A DNA stretch of 13,211 bases from NCBI GenBank assembly GCA_009930355.1, contig RZYK01000037.1, positions 1 through 13,211 of the forward strand, in the 5' to 3' direction. This DNA is from Campylobacterota bacterium (GTDB lineage Bacteria > Campylobacterota > Campylobacteria > Campylobacterales > Sulfurospirillaceae). Below, piece after piece: positions 1 through 5,544 of the stretch. Each line of letters begins with the position of its first letter. Position 1 is the first letter of the stretch. Under the pieces are notes generated by a model. That model did no database searches. It was not told where the DNA came from and was given only the letters and a program-made list of their open reading frames with translations. A program made the translations under genes and the position numbers.

Positions 1-402
1 ACGAAAACCCTCGTTAAAAATATTACGATAGGTTTTACCTTGACTTGCTGATTCAATGGATGTTTTTGTCTCCCGCATTAAGGCTTCCATTTGATCCAAA
101 AGGTCATTGATACCTAGTGCAATTTGTGCCATAGGTTGATTCGGATCAATATTGACAATACGGGGTTCTAAATTGCCACGAGCTGCTTCTTGAATCACAC
201 GGAGTGTTTTTTCGTATAATTCAACATCGCATTGCATTGTTTTTCGACTACCGAAAAAAGAGCCTGCTGCCACACCAAAAAGAAGGGTTGAAGTTGCAAA
301 ACTACCTTCAAAATCAATAAAACAATTCACTGCAATAAGCACAAGCATGACGCCTAAAAAAGGTAGATTATAAGCGTTGTAACGTGTTTGAGAATTCTTC
401 AT
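1..402 (-). CDS. Methyl-accepting chemotaxis protein, CetA-like, N-terminal part
   Basis: Partial gene: only the first 134 codons are present and the frame stays open to the window edge. The ATG at 402-400 is preceded by AAAGGA at suitable spacing. Two hydrophobic segments (about residues 13-31 and 35-52) lie only a few residues apart, so they form a membrane hairpin with no periplasmic ligand domain. A HAMP-type linker follows: GNLEPRIVNIDPNQP at about 76-90, then NDLLDQMEALMRETKTSIES and QGKTYRNIFNEGF, a run I associate with Campylobacterota chemoreceptors. The signalling domain that contacts CheA/CheW would lie outside the window. This is the architecture of CetA (Tlp9), which takes its input from separate cytoplasmic PAS proteins. 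The start overlaps the PAS gene by 35 bases, so translation is probably coupled. Receptor identity is well supported; CetA orthology is inferred from architecture and neighbour. Confidence 0.85.
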   Translation of the reverse strand, partial: MKNSQTRYNAYNLPFLGVMLVLIAVNCFIDFEGSFATSTLLFGVAAGSFFGSRKTMQCDVELYEKTLRVIQEAARGNLEPRIVNIDPNQPMAQIALGINDLLDQMEALMRETKTSIESASQGKTYRNIFNEGFR

Positions 403-880
403 AACTCATTCCTTTCTCTTCTAGTACACGGGTTAAATAATTCAAAGAAGCATCCATGCTTCCTGTTTTTTCGAGCTCTAAAAGTTTGTCATACAAGGGA
501 TTGATAATCTCTAAAGCTTTTGGATTGGCTTTGCGTCTAATAGAGTAGTATCCAACGATTTGACCTGTTGCATCACTGGAGGCTGTAACATTGGCATACA
601 CCCAATAATATCCGCCATCAAAACTCAAGTTTTTAACATAAGCAAAAATCTCTTCTTTATTTTTAATCTTTTCCCATAAAAGTTTAAAAATAACACGAGG
701 CATTTGAGGATGACGGATAATGTTATGAGGTTTCCCCAAAAGTTCTTGCTCACTGGCACCAACAATTTTCAAAAAAGGTTCGTTACAGTAGGTGATTTTC
801 CCATGCGTATCCGTTTTTGAAACTAAAAAGGCATCCGCACTTACAGCGTGCTCTTTTTGATTAGGAATAGGTTTATTCAT
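368..880 (-). CDS. Aer/CetB/CetC-like PAS-domain energy-taxis sensor
   Basis: A 170-residue soluble protein with no membrane segment. One PAS domain fills about residues 15-117, followed by a helical tail. It resembles the flavin-binding PAS of E. coli Aer: an Asn in YCNEPF (33), GKPHNIIRHPQMP (49-61), VKNLSFDGGYYWV (82-94) and GYYSIRR (110-116). Aer-type domains bind FAD and report respiratory redox state. In Campylobacter such stand-alone PAS proteins (CetB, CetC) signal through the membrane protein CetA. The usual RHPDMP is RHPQMP here (Gln59), and the Trp after the next helix is Phe79, so flavin binding may be altered. AAGGAG lies seven bases before the ATG. The overlap with the receptor gene supports a two-protein receptor. 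The PAS gene is upstream, which I recall as the position of cetC relative to cetA in C. jejuni. Confidence 0.88.
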   Translation of the reverse strand: MNKPIPNQKEHAVSADAFLVSKTDTHGKITYCNEPFLKIVGASEQELLGKPHNIIRHPQMPRVIFKLLWEKIKNKEEIFAYVKNLSFDGGYYWVYANVTASSDATGQIVGYYSIRRKANPKALEIINPLYDKLLELEKTGSMDASLNYLTRVLEEKGMSYEEFSNTLQRL

Positions 881-972
881 GCCTAAACTCCTTGGAAAGT
901 TTGAAATCTAAAAGTAGTGTATCCCACTTCATTTTAGAAAGAGCTTCAAAATTCTGATGCTAAAAATCTCTC

Positions 973-1000
973 TTGCATACGTCTTATATTTATGTATAAT
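973..1000 (+). promoter_or_regulatory. Candidate sigma-70 promoter for moaA
   Basis: TTGCAT (973-978) and a perfect TATAAT (995-1000) are separated by 16 bases. This predicts a transcript starting near 1007 with a leader of about 50 bases before the moaA ATG. GAGGAA at about 1050 is a good ribosome binding site. I see no clear structured element in the leader. Confidence 0.6.
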
Positions 1001-1058
1001 ATGCCCCACAAGCTTTTTATAAGTCTCTAAGAAGAGTATTTTACAAACGAGGAATCTG

Positions 1059-2027
1059 ATGCTTATTGATGGATTTGGAAGAAAAGTAACGTATTTAAGA
1101 ATTTCAGTCACAGAGCGATGCAATTTTAGATGTCAATATTGTATGCCAGAAAAACCCTTTTCGTGGGTGCCAAAAGAGAATTTACTCAATTTTGAAGAGC
1201 TATTTTTATTTGTGAAAGTGGCGATTGATGAAGGCATTACTAAAATTCGTATCACAGGCGGAGAACCTCTGCTTCGAACGGATTTGGATAAATTTATTGG
1301 TATGATTAACGCGCATAAAAGTGGTTTGGATTTGGCCTTGACAACGAATGGTTTTTTACTCAAAGGTGCGGCACAAAAACTCAAAGATGCGGGATTGCAA
1401 CGGGTGAATATTTCACTCGATAGTCTTAAAGCAGATGTGGCAGCAAAAATGGCGCAAAAAGATGTACTTAGTAAAGTACAAGATGGCATCGAAGAGGCTC
1501 TTCGTGTTGGGCTTAAAGTAAAAATAAATATGGTCCCCATCAAAGGTATTAATGCGGATGAAGTCTTAGATGTTCTTGAGTATGCAAAGGCTAGAGGAAT
1601 GTCTATTCGTTTTATTGAATATATGGAAAACATTCATGCTAAGGCACAACTCAAAGGTTTAAGTGGAGAAGAGGTGCAAGCGATTATTGCCCAAAAATAC
1701 CCGTTTAAAGCCATTGGACGAGAAGGACCAAGTCCTGCACATCTTTTTGAAATGGAAGATGGGTATATTTTTGGGGTGATTGATCCTCACCAACACGATT
1801 TTTGTGAAGATTGTAATCGTATTCGCTTGACTGCAGAGGGAATGTTGATACCCTGTTTATATTTTGATGAGGCAATGAGCATTAAAGAGGCTGTGCACAA
1901 AGGTGATATCAAAGAAGCTTCTGAAATTTTAAAAGAGGTCTTACGCAATAAGCCTGAAAAAAACAAGTGGAGCAACGATAATCAAAATGAAGCTTCAAGC
2001 CGTGCTTTTTACGAAACGGGTGGATAA
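1059..2027 (+). CDS. moaA: GTP 3',8-cyclase MoaA (molybdenum cofactor biosynthesis)
   Basis: Radical-SAM enzyme that rearranges GTP to 3',8-cyclo-7,8-dihydro-GTP, the first step of molybdopterin synthesis, in the cytoplasm. The 322 residues match the family length. The SAM [4Fe-4S] site is C21-x3-C25-x2-C28 in TERCNFRCQYC, and the GGEP SAM motif is at 67-70. The C-terminal substrate cluster is C249-x2-C252-x13-C266 (FCEDCNRIRLTAEGMLIPC). RFIEYME at 184-190 is typical. The protein ends in Gly-Gly (321-322), the conserved MoaA tail that reaches into the active site, so it looks intact. GAGGAA sits just upstream of the ATG. The last 19 bases overlap the 3' end of the opposing moeA. It has its own promoter, so it is probably transcribed alone. 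Campylobacterota use molybdenum or tungsten cofactor in formate dehydrogenases, nitrate reductase and similar enzymes. Confidence 0.97.
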   Translation: MLIDGFGRKVTYLRISVTERCNFRCQYCMPEKPFSWVPKENLLNFEELFLFVKVAIDEGITKIRITGGEPLLRTDLDKFIGMINAHKSGLDLALTTNGFLLKGAAQKLKDAGLQRVNISLDSLKADVAAKMAQKDVLSKVQDGIEEALRVGLKVKINMVPIKGINADEVLDVLEYAKARGMSIRFIEYMENIHAKAQLKGLSGEEVQAIIAQKYPFKAIGREGPSPAHLFEMEDGYIFGVIDPHQHDFCEDCNRIRLTAEGMLIPCLYFDEAMSIKEAVHKGDIKEASEILKEVLRNKPEKNKWSNDNQNEASSRAFYETGG

Positions 2028-3163
2028 GTAAAAAAGAAGAAGGGAATCTCTTCTCCTTCTTCAATAGCCGTCCTTTTTTCAATGAAAGCATACCCATTGC
2101 ATTGACTTAAAATGTTGAGCCTTCCTGCTTCATAATGAGGTGCACTGACAAAGTTATTTCCATCGCTGTATCCAGGAATAGCATTCATACAAGAATCTTT
2201 ACATGTAATTCTCTTTTGATTTACACAGCTGATAAAAGAGGGTAAAAGAGAAGGATGTGATTGCAGATGTCTTAGGAGTGGTACTCCTAGCATTTCAAAA
2301 CCTAGGGTACAACTTAAGGGTAATCCTGGTAGATGCAAAATAGGTTTTTTATTAAATAGACTCAAAGCACTCGGCCTCGCAGGTGAAATAGAGACATTAT
2401 GGAAAAGAGGCAAGAGCGTCTTTTTTTCCAATAAGTGACACATGCTATCGTTTCGGCTCAGTGCGCCTGTGGTAATAATAGCATCTGAGGTATTCCTTAA
2501 TGTATCCATAGCTTTTAAAATAGCATCTTCATTTTCATCGCAGAGATGTATGTCCCCAATTTTACCTCCTAATTCTAGGATACGTGCGGCTAAACTCATG
2601 GCATTAGAATTGCAAATTTCTTTTTTAACCAATTGTGTACCAATACTCAAAAGGCTAATGGTAGGTTTTTTAAAAACCTGAATCCTTTGAATGCATTGTG
2701 AAGCAAGGGCAGTTATTTTTTGGGCACTTAGACGCTCCCCTTTTTTAAGTAATACTTCTCCTTGACTAATGTCTTCTCCCTCTTTTTTCATATGCGAAAA
2801 TAGATTTACATGTAAAGATATCTGAATCTCATTTTCTCTTTCAACGAGTACTTCTTCTGCAGGAATAATGGCGTTAATGCCCTCAGGAATGGGAGAACCT
2901 GTATAGAGTTTAACACCATAACCCAAAGGAATAGAGCGAGGATAAGGTGCTTCAAGTAGTGTGTAGTGTGTCGTATGTGATTCAAAAGCAATACCATAGC
3001 CTTCTTTTAAACTCATAGGGTATTTTGGGAGTGCGAATTTTGCGTGAATATCTTGACTGGAAACACGATGTAAAGCGTTTAAAAGAGGTAAAGTCTGTTT
3101 TACATGTAAAGGTTTGATTGATGTTTGAATAATTTGAAGTGCTTCTTGATACGAAATAGGCAT
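2009..3163 (-). CDS. moeA: Divergent MoeA-family molybdopterin molybdenumtransferase
   Basis: A 384-residue MoeA-like protein; MoeA inserts molybdate into adenylylated molybdopterin. The family order is recognisable: N-terminal region to about 50, YTGSPIPEGINAIIPAEEV at 87-105, a MoCF-binding-like domain at about 168-305 (ISLLSIGTQL, then IITTGALSRNDS at 229-240 and HLPGLPLS at 277-284), and a C-terminal barrel ending near 380. Signature residues are degenerate. The usual SAMDGYA is SLKEGYG at 51-57 (Asp to Glu), the usual TGGVSVGD is TTGALSRND, and the Lys-rich PGKP stretch is SPARPSALS at 260-268. It may be a specialised paralogue (a second moeA elsewhere is likely) or a weakly active enzyme. 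AAGG lies nine bases before the ATG. It carries three of the window's eight TACATGTA motifs. The symbol means family membership, not proven activity. Confidence 0.82.
   Translation of the reverse strand: MPISYQEALQIIQTSIKPLHVKQTLPLLNALHRVSSQDIHAKFALPKYPMSLKEGYGIAFESHTTHYTLLEAPYPRSIPLGYGVKLYTGSPIPEGINAIIPAEEVLVERENEIQISLHVNLFSHMKKEGEDISQGEVLLKKGERLSAQKITALASQCIQRIQVFKKPTISLLSIGTQLVKKEICNSNAMSLAARILELGGKIGDIHLCDENEDAILKAMDTLRNTSDAIITTGALSRNDSMCHLLEKKTLLPLFHNVSISPARPSALSLFNKKPILHLPGLPLSCTLGFEMLGVPLLRHLQSHPSLLPSFISCVNQKRITCKDSCMNAIPGYSDGNNFVSAPHYEAGRLNILSQCNGYAFIEKRTAIEEGEEIPFFFFTYPPVS
2030..2062 (-). terminator. Terminator-like hairpin plus T6 inside the moeA 3' end
   Basis: On the minus strand GAAGAAGG pairs with CCTTCTTC (eight base pairs, 11-base loop) and is followed at once by six T. 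It has the shape of a Rho-independent terminator. It sits before the moeA stop codon (2011-2009), however, and the stem encodes Glu/Phe-rich protein sequence, so it may be coincidence. For moaA, whose stop is at 2025-2027, the same hairpin lies just downstream but lacks a U tract. Confidence 0.3.
2198..2209 (-). repeat. Dispersed TACATGTA motif, copy 1
   Basis: Core TTACATGTAA at 2199-2208. On the minus strand it extends as AAAGATTC. It lies in moeA and encodes Thr-Cys-Lys. Confidence 0.7.
2805..2816 (+). repeat. Dispersed TACATGTA motif, copy 2
   Basis: Full palindrome TTTACATGTAAA, followed on the plus strand by GATA. It lies in moeA and encodes Leu-His-Val-Asn on the minus strand. Confidence 0.75.
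3099..3110 (+). repeat. Dispersed TACATGTA motif, copy 3
   Basis: Full palindrome TTTACATGTAAA, followed by GG on the plus strand. It lies in moeA and encodes Leu-His-Val-Lys on the minus strand. Confidence 0.75.
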
Positions 3164-3190
3164 AGTATAACCTTATGATTTATGGGCAAT

Positions 3191-3198
3191 ATTATACT
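3191..3198. promoter_or_regulatory. Overlapping divergent -10 elements of moeA and the membrane-protein gene
   Basis: The spacer between moeA and the next gene is 80 bases. On the minus strand 3196-3191 reads TATAAT, about 28 bases before the moeA ATG. A weak -35-like TTCAAA lies 16 bases upstream of it. On the plus strand 3193-3198 reads TATACT, about 46 bases before the ATG at 3244, with no convincing -35. The two hexamers share four base pairs, so polymerase could not occupy both at once. Assigned from sequence pattern only. Confidence 0.45.
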
Positions 3199-3243
3199 AA
3201 GAATGGTAGACTTTTGAATTATTTTTGTGAAGGATTTTTCATT

Positions 3244-3654
3244 ATGGAAGAGTTAATACGCCTCTCAAGTCAGTTGCATCTCATTTTTATTGGTCTCTTA
3301 GGGGTGCTGATTGCCTTTAATTTATATTTGTTAAACAGTGATAAAACATTCCTCAAACTCTCTAAACGCTTAGAACTTATAGCACCGCAATATTACATTG
3401 TCCTTTCAGCTATTTTTTTTACAGGTATTATTATTATGGCGATTCGTCAATTTCATTTTTCTCTTTCTGTTGCGGTCATGATTATTGTCTGGATTGGCAT
3501 TGTAGCTTTGGGTATTCGAGGGCATAAAATATACAAAAGTATGGAACGTACGGAGATTTCACAAAAAGCCTATAAGCAGTACGCAATCAAAAAATATACA
3601 CTCGACCTTCTAGGCCTTTGTGCAACAAGTCTACTCTTTTATATGGGACATTAA
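3244..3654 (+). CDS. Small four-helix inner-membrane protein of unknown function
   Basis: A 136-residue hydrophobic protein I do not recognise as a named family. Predicted membrane helices lie at about 11-30, 50-67, 72-92 and 119-134. A basic loop at 93-118 (IRGHKIYKSMERTEISQKAYKQ) would be cytoplasmic by the positive-inside rule. I see no catalytic motif, cofactor-binding Cys/His pair or signal peptide. The frame is open upstream to 3175, but the ATG at 3244 is preferred because GAAGGA (3229-3234) lies nine bases before it and the upstream 23 residues would overlap the promoter. The stop is one base before the rsmE start, so the two genes are very likely co-translated. It may be an epsilonproteobacterial conserved hypothetical; no function is proposed. 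Confidence 0.8.
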   Translation: MEELIRLSSQLHLIFIGLLGVLIAFNLYLLNSDKTFLKLSKRLELIAPQYYIVLSAIFFTGIIIMAIRQFHFSLSVAVMIIVWIGIVALGIRGHKIYKSMERTEISQKAYKQYAIKKYTLDLLGLCATSLLFYMGH

Positions 3655-3655
3655 G

Positions 3656-4324
3656 ATGCAGTTTGTCTATCATGAATACGCAGGTAAACCTACCCTTTTA
3701 CTGGAAACAAAAGCATATGAACATATTTTTAAAGTTCGACGAATGGGTATTGGGGAGAGGCTTTGTTGGCGAAATTTAGAAGATGATTTTGTCTATTGGT
3801 ATGAGATTTCTAATATAGGTAAAAAAGAAGCAACATTAACATTGCTTTCTAAAGAAATATTGGCTTTGCTTCCTTCAAATATTTTACACATAGGTTGGAG
3901 TGTGATTGATCCAAAAATCATCGAAAAAACACTGCCAATGCTGAATGAACTAGGGGTGAGTAAAATCACCTTTTTTTATGCAGAATTTTCGCAAAAAAAT
4001 CATAAACTCGATTTTGAACGTATGAAACGTATTCTTATTAACTCCTCTCAGCAATGTGGGCGTAGCAAATGGATGGAGATTGAAATTCTACCAACGTTGC
4101 AGAGCTATTTAGAGCATTATTCAAAGAGTTATGTGTTAGACTTTTCAGAGATAAAACTTAAAGAGCATGAGTTGGTTGAATCGATTTTGATTGGACCTGA
4201 GGGCGGATTTAGTGAAAAAGAGCGAATTTTGCTTCAAAATCAACCAACAGTTGGGCTTACATGTAAAACGATTTTACGAAGTGAAACCGCTGTGGTTGCT
4301 GTTGCTTCGAAAATATTGGCATGA
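3656..4324 (+). CDS. rsmE: 16S rRNA (uracil-1498-N3)-methyltransferase RsmE
   Basis: SPOUT-family methyltransferase that methylates N3 of U1498 of 16S rRNA in assembled 30S subunits, using SAM. At 222 residues it is slightly shorter than E. coli RsmE (about 243). The N-terminal RNA-binding domain has HIFKVRRMGIGERL at 23-36. The catalytic half has SQQCGRSKWMEI at 131-142, IGPEGGFSEKE at 179-189 and ILRSETAVVAVASKI at 206-220, all family signatures around the SPOUT knot. The start is ATG 3656, one base after the preceding stop, with no strong Shine-Dalgarno, so coupling is likely. An open frame from 3620 lies inside the previous gene and is rejected. A TTACATGTAA motif encodes Leu-Thr-Cys-Lys (201-204) next to the conserved ILRSETA loop. 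Confidence 0.93.
   Translation: MQFVYHEYAGKPTLLLETKAYEHIFKVRRMGIGERLCWRNLEDDFVYWYEISNIGKKEATLTLLSKEILALLPSNILHIGWSVIDPKIIEKTLPMLNELGVSKITFFYAEFSQKNHKLDFERMKRILINSSQQCGRSKWMEIEILPTLQSYLEHYSKSYVLDFSEIKLKEHELVESILIGPEGGFSEKERILLQNQPTVGLTCKTILRSETAVVAVASKILA
4257..4268 (+). repeat. Dispersed TACATGTA motif, copy 4
   Basis: TTACATGTAA at 4257-4266 followed by AA. It lies in rsmE and encodes Leu-Thr-Cys-Lys. Confidence 0.7.
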
Positions 4325-4325
4325 C

Positions 4326-4354
4326 TTGAAATAATGAATCTTTTGTGCTATAAT
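4326..4354 (+). promoter_or_regulatory. Strong promoter for rpmE with extended -10
   Basis: TTGAAA (4326-4331), a 17-base spacer and TATAAT (4349-4354) preceded by TGC, giving a full extended -10. The -35 begins two bases after the rsmE stop codon. It is the best promoter in the window, fitting a highly expressed ribosomal protein gene. The predicted transcript starts near 4361 with a leader of about 64 bases. Confidence 0.75.
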
Positions 4355-4362
4355 TTGCACCC

Positions 4363-4381
4363 TTTGGCAGAACGCGCCAAA
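4363..4381 (+). promoter_or_regulatory. Hairpin at the 5' end of the rpmE leader
   Basis: TTTGGC (4363-4368) pairs perfectly with GCCAAA (4376-4381) around a seven-base loop, AGAACGC. It starts almost at the predicted transcription start. An A/U-rich unstructured stretch and the ribosome binding site AAGGAA (about 4412-4417) follow. It could protect the mRNA 5' end or act as an L31-binding autoregulatory leader. L31 leader motifs have been described in other phyla, but I cannot match this one to them. Confidence 0.45.
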
Positions 4382-4424
4382 TAATAGATTTTATTTTTAT
4401 GATAAACAATTAAGGAAAAATAGT

Positions 4425-4625
4425 ATGAAAAAAGATATTCATCCTGAATATGTACCGTGTGTTGTAACTTGCGCATGTGGCAATAGTTTTGAGACTATGT
4501 CAAATAAAGCAGAGTTAAGAATTGATATTTGTAGTTCATGTCACCCCTTCTTCACGGGCAGTGAGAAGATTGTTGATGCTGCAGGTCGTGTTGAGAAATT
4601 TAAGAAAAAATATAACCTTAAATAA
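4425..4625 (+). CDS. rpmE: 50S ribosomal protein L31 (zinc-binding form)
   Basis: Ribosomal protein L31, part of the intersubunit bridge between the 50S central protuberance and the 30S head. The 66 residues begin MKKDIHPEY and contain CHPFFTG and GRVEKFKKKYN, all diagnostic. Cys16, Cys18, Cys36 and Cys39 form the zinc site, so this is the C+ form, not the zinc-independent paralogue (YkgM/RpmE2) made during zinc starvation. AAGGAA lies upstream of the ATG. Its own strong promoter and leader hairpin precede it. rsmI follows 15 bases after the stop, in the same reading frame, and probably shares the transcript. Confidence 0.98.
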   Translation: MKKDIHPEYVPCVVTCACGNSFETMSNKAELRIDICSSCHPFFTGSEKIVDAAGRVEKFKKKYNLK

Positions 4626-4640
4626 TTTTTTTTAAATACT

Positions 4641-5453
4641 TTGGTTTACTTTATTCCTACTCCCATAGGAAACTTAGATGACATCTCCGTTAGAAGCTTA
4701 AAGCTTTTATCGGAGTGTCACACTCTTTTTTGTGAAGATACTCGCATTACTAAAAAACTTCTCTTATTACTCTCTCAAAGACATCACATCGAATTTAATG
4801 TTAAAAATTTTATTTCCATGCATTCGCATAACGAAGAGGCTGTTTTAAAAAGTGTCAATCGCACTGTTTTTGATGAAACCGTTGGGTACCTTAGTGATGC
4901 TGGAATGCCTGGAATTAGTGATCCAGGAAGTGCTTTGATTCGCTTTTGTCAAGAGAACGAATTTTCTTATGAAATTCTTCCTGGAGCAAATGCCGCACTT
5001 CTTGCTTATGTGTGTAGTGGTTGCAAAACCCATCAGTTTTTATTTTATGGCTTTTTATCACACAAAGGGATCGAACGCCAAAATGAGCTTTTTGAAGCAC
5101 TGAATGCTCCTTATGCTGTTATTTTATATGAATCACCACACCGTATTGATAAATTGATTGAAGAACTTGTACAATTTGCACCTGATCGCAAAATTTTTGC
5201 GATTAAAGAAGCAACAAAATTACATGAAAAACGTTTTTTAGGTACCTCATTGGAAGTCAAAGAGGCTTTTGGGAGTGCAAATCTTAAAGGGGAGTGGGTT
5301 GTTGTGATTACCCCTGAGGTGCATCAAGGAGGCGAAGCCATTACGAAAGAAGATCTTATAGGCTTAAGCATTCCCCCAAAACAAAAGGCAAAACTTCTCT
5401 CTAAGCTCACAGGAGAAAGTGTTAAAGAATGGTATATAAAACTTCAAAATTAA
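4641..5453 (+). CDS. rsmI: 16S rRNA (cytidine-1402-2'-O)-methyltransferase RsmI
   Basis: SAM-dependent tetrapyrrole-methylase-fold enzyme that 2'-O-methylates C1402 in the 30S P site. The 270 residues show YFIPTPIGNLDDIS at 3-16, LFCEDTR at 29-35, the signature LSDAGMPGISDPG at 84-96, ILPGANAALLA at 112-122 and LYESPHRI at 162-169. The N terminus of the family begins M-x-YFIPTPIGNL, which fixes the start as TTG at 4641. No ATG or GTG lies between this codon and the rpmE stop in that frame. There is no Shine-Dalgarno; the 15-base spacer includes eight consecutive T (4626-4633). Expression probably depends on coupling to the very active rpmE and is kept low by the weak start. Confidence 0.93.
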   Translation: MVYFIPTPIGNLDDISVRSLKLLSECHTLFCEDTRITKKLLLLLSQRHHIEFNVKNFISMHSHNEEAVLKSVNRTVFDETVGYLSDAGMPGISDPGSALIRFCQENEFSYEILPGANAALLAYVCSGCKTHQFLFYGFLSHKGIERQNELFEALNAPYAVILYESPHRIDKLIEELVQFAPDRKIFAIKEATKLHEKRFLGTSLEVKEAFGSANLKGEWVVVITPEVHQGGEAITKEDLIGLSIPPKQKAKLLSKLTGESVKEWYIKLQN

Positions 5454-5458
5454 TGTCC

Positions 5459-5490
5459 CTCTTTTGTTACATGTAAAGATTCAAAAAGAG
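5459..5490 (+). other. Inverted repeat after rsmI with TTACATGTAA in its loop
   Basis: CTCTTTTG (5459-5466) pairs with CAAAAAGAG (5482-5490) with one bulged A. The loop begins with the palindrome TTACATGTAA (5467-5476), which could itself fold. No U tract follows, so it is a poor Rho-independent terminator. It is the only structure I see in the 91-base gap between rsmI and the rlmB-like gene. Confidence 0.35.
5467..5478 (+). repeat. Dispersed TACATGTA motif, copy 5 (intergenic)
   Basis: TTACATGTAAAG continuing as ATTC, the same 16 bases as copy 1 on the opposite strand. It is the only copy outside a gene, in the loop of the inverted repeat after rsmI. Confidence 0.75.
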
Positions 5491-5531
5491 CATTTCACTT
5501 TTAAGCTCGTATTATTTTAAGCCATTTTGGA

Positions 5532-5537
5532 TACAAT
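5532..5537 (+). promoter_or_regulatory. Weak candidate -10 for the rlmB-like gene
   Basis: TACAAT ends seven bases before the ATG at 5545. If used, transcription would start at or next to the start codon and give a leaderless mRNA. That would agree with the lack of a Shine-Dalgarno. There is no -35 match, so transcription may simply continue from rpmE-rsmI. Confidence 0.28.
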
Positions 5538-5544
5538 ATTTACC

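Noticed and set aside
881..972. A promoter for the PAS gene on the minus strand
   Set aside because: Only a weak TACACT is visible without a -35 at a usable distance, and no sigma-28 or sigma-54 match; not strong enough to list.
929..1123. 64-codon open frame on the minus strand across the moaA promoter
   Set aside because: It overlaps the promoter and the start of moaA, and its product shows no recognisable motif.
1133..1633. 166-codon open frame on the minus strand
   Set aside because: It lies wholly within moaA, antisense; the translation is low-complexity and Ser-rich without family features.
2009..3163. The moeA-like gene as a broken pseudogene
   Set aside because: The frame is intact over 384 codons with all domains in order; substitutions are confined to signature positions, and a ribosome binding site and -10 element are present.
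3175..3243. Upstream extension of the small membrane protein by 23 residues
   Set aside because: It would run through the divergent promoter region; ATG 3244 has a proper Shine-Dalgarno.
4626..4633. T8 after rpmE as an intrinsic terminator
   Set aside because: No stem precedes it; the preceding bases are the end of the rpmE coding sequence.
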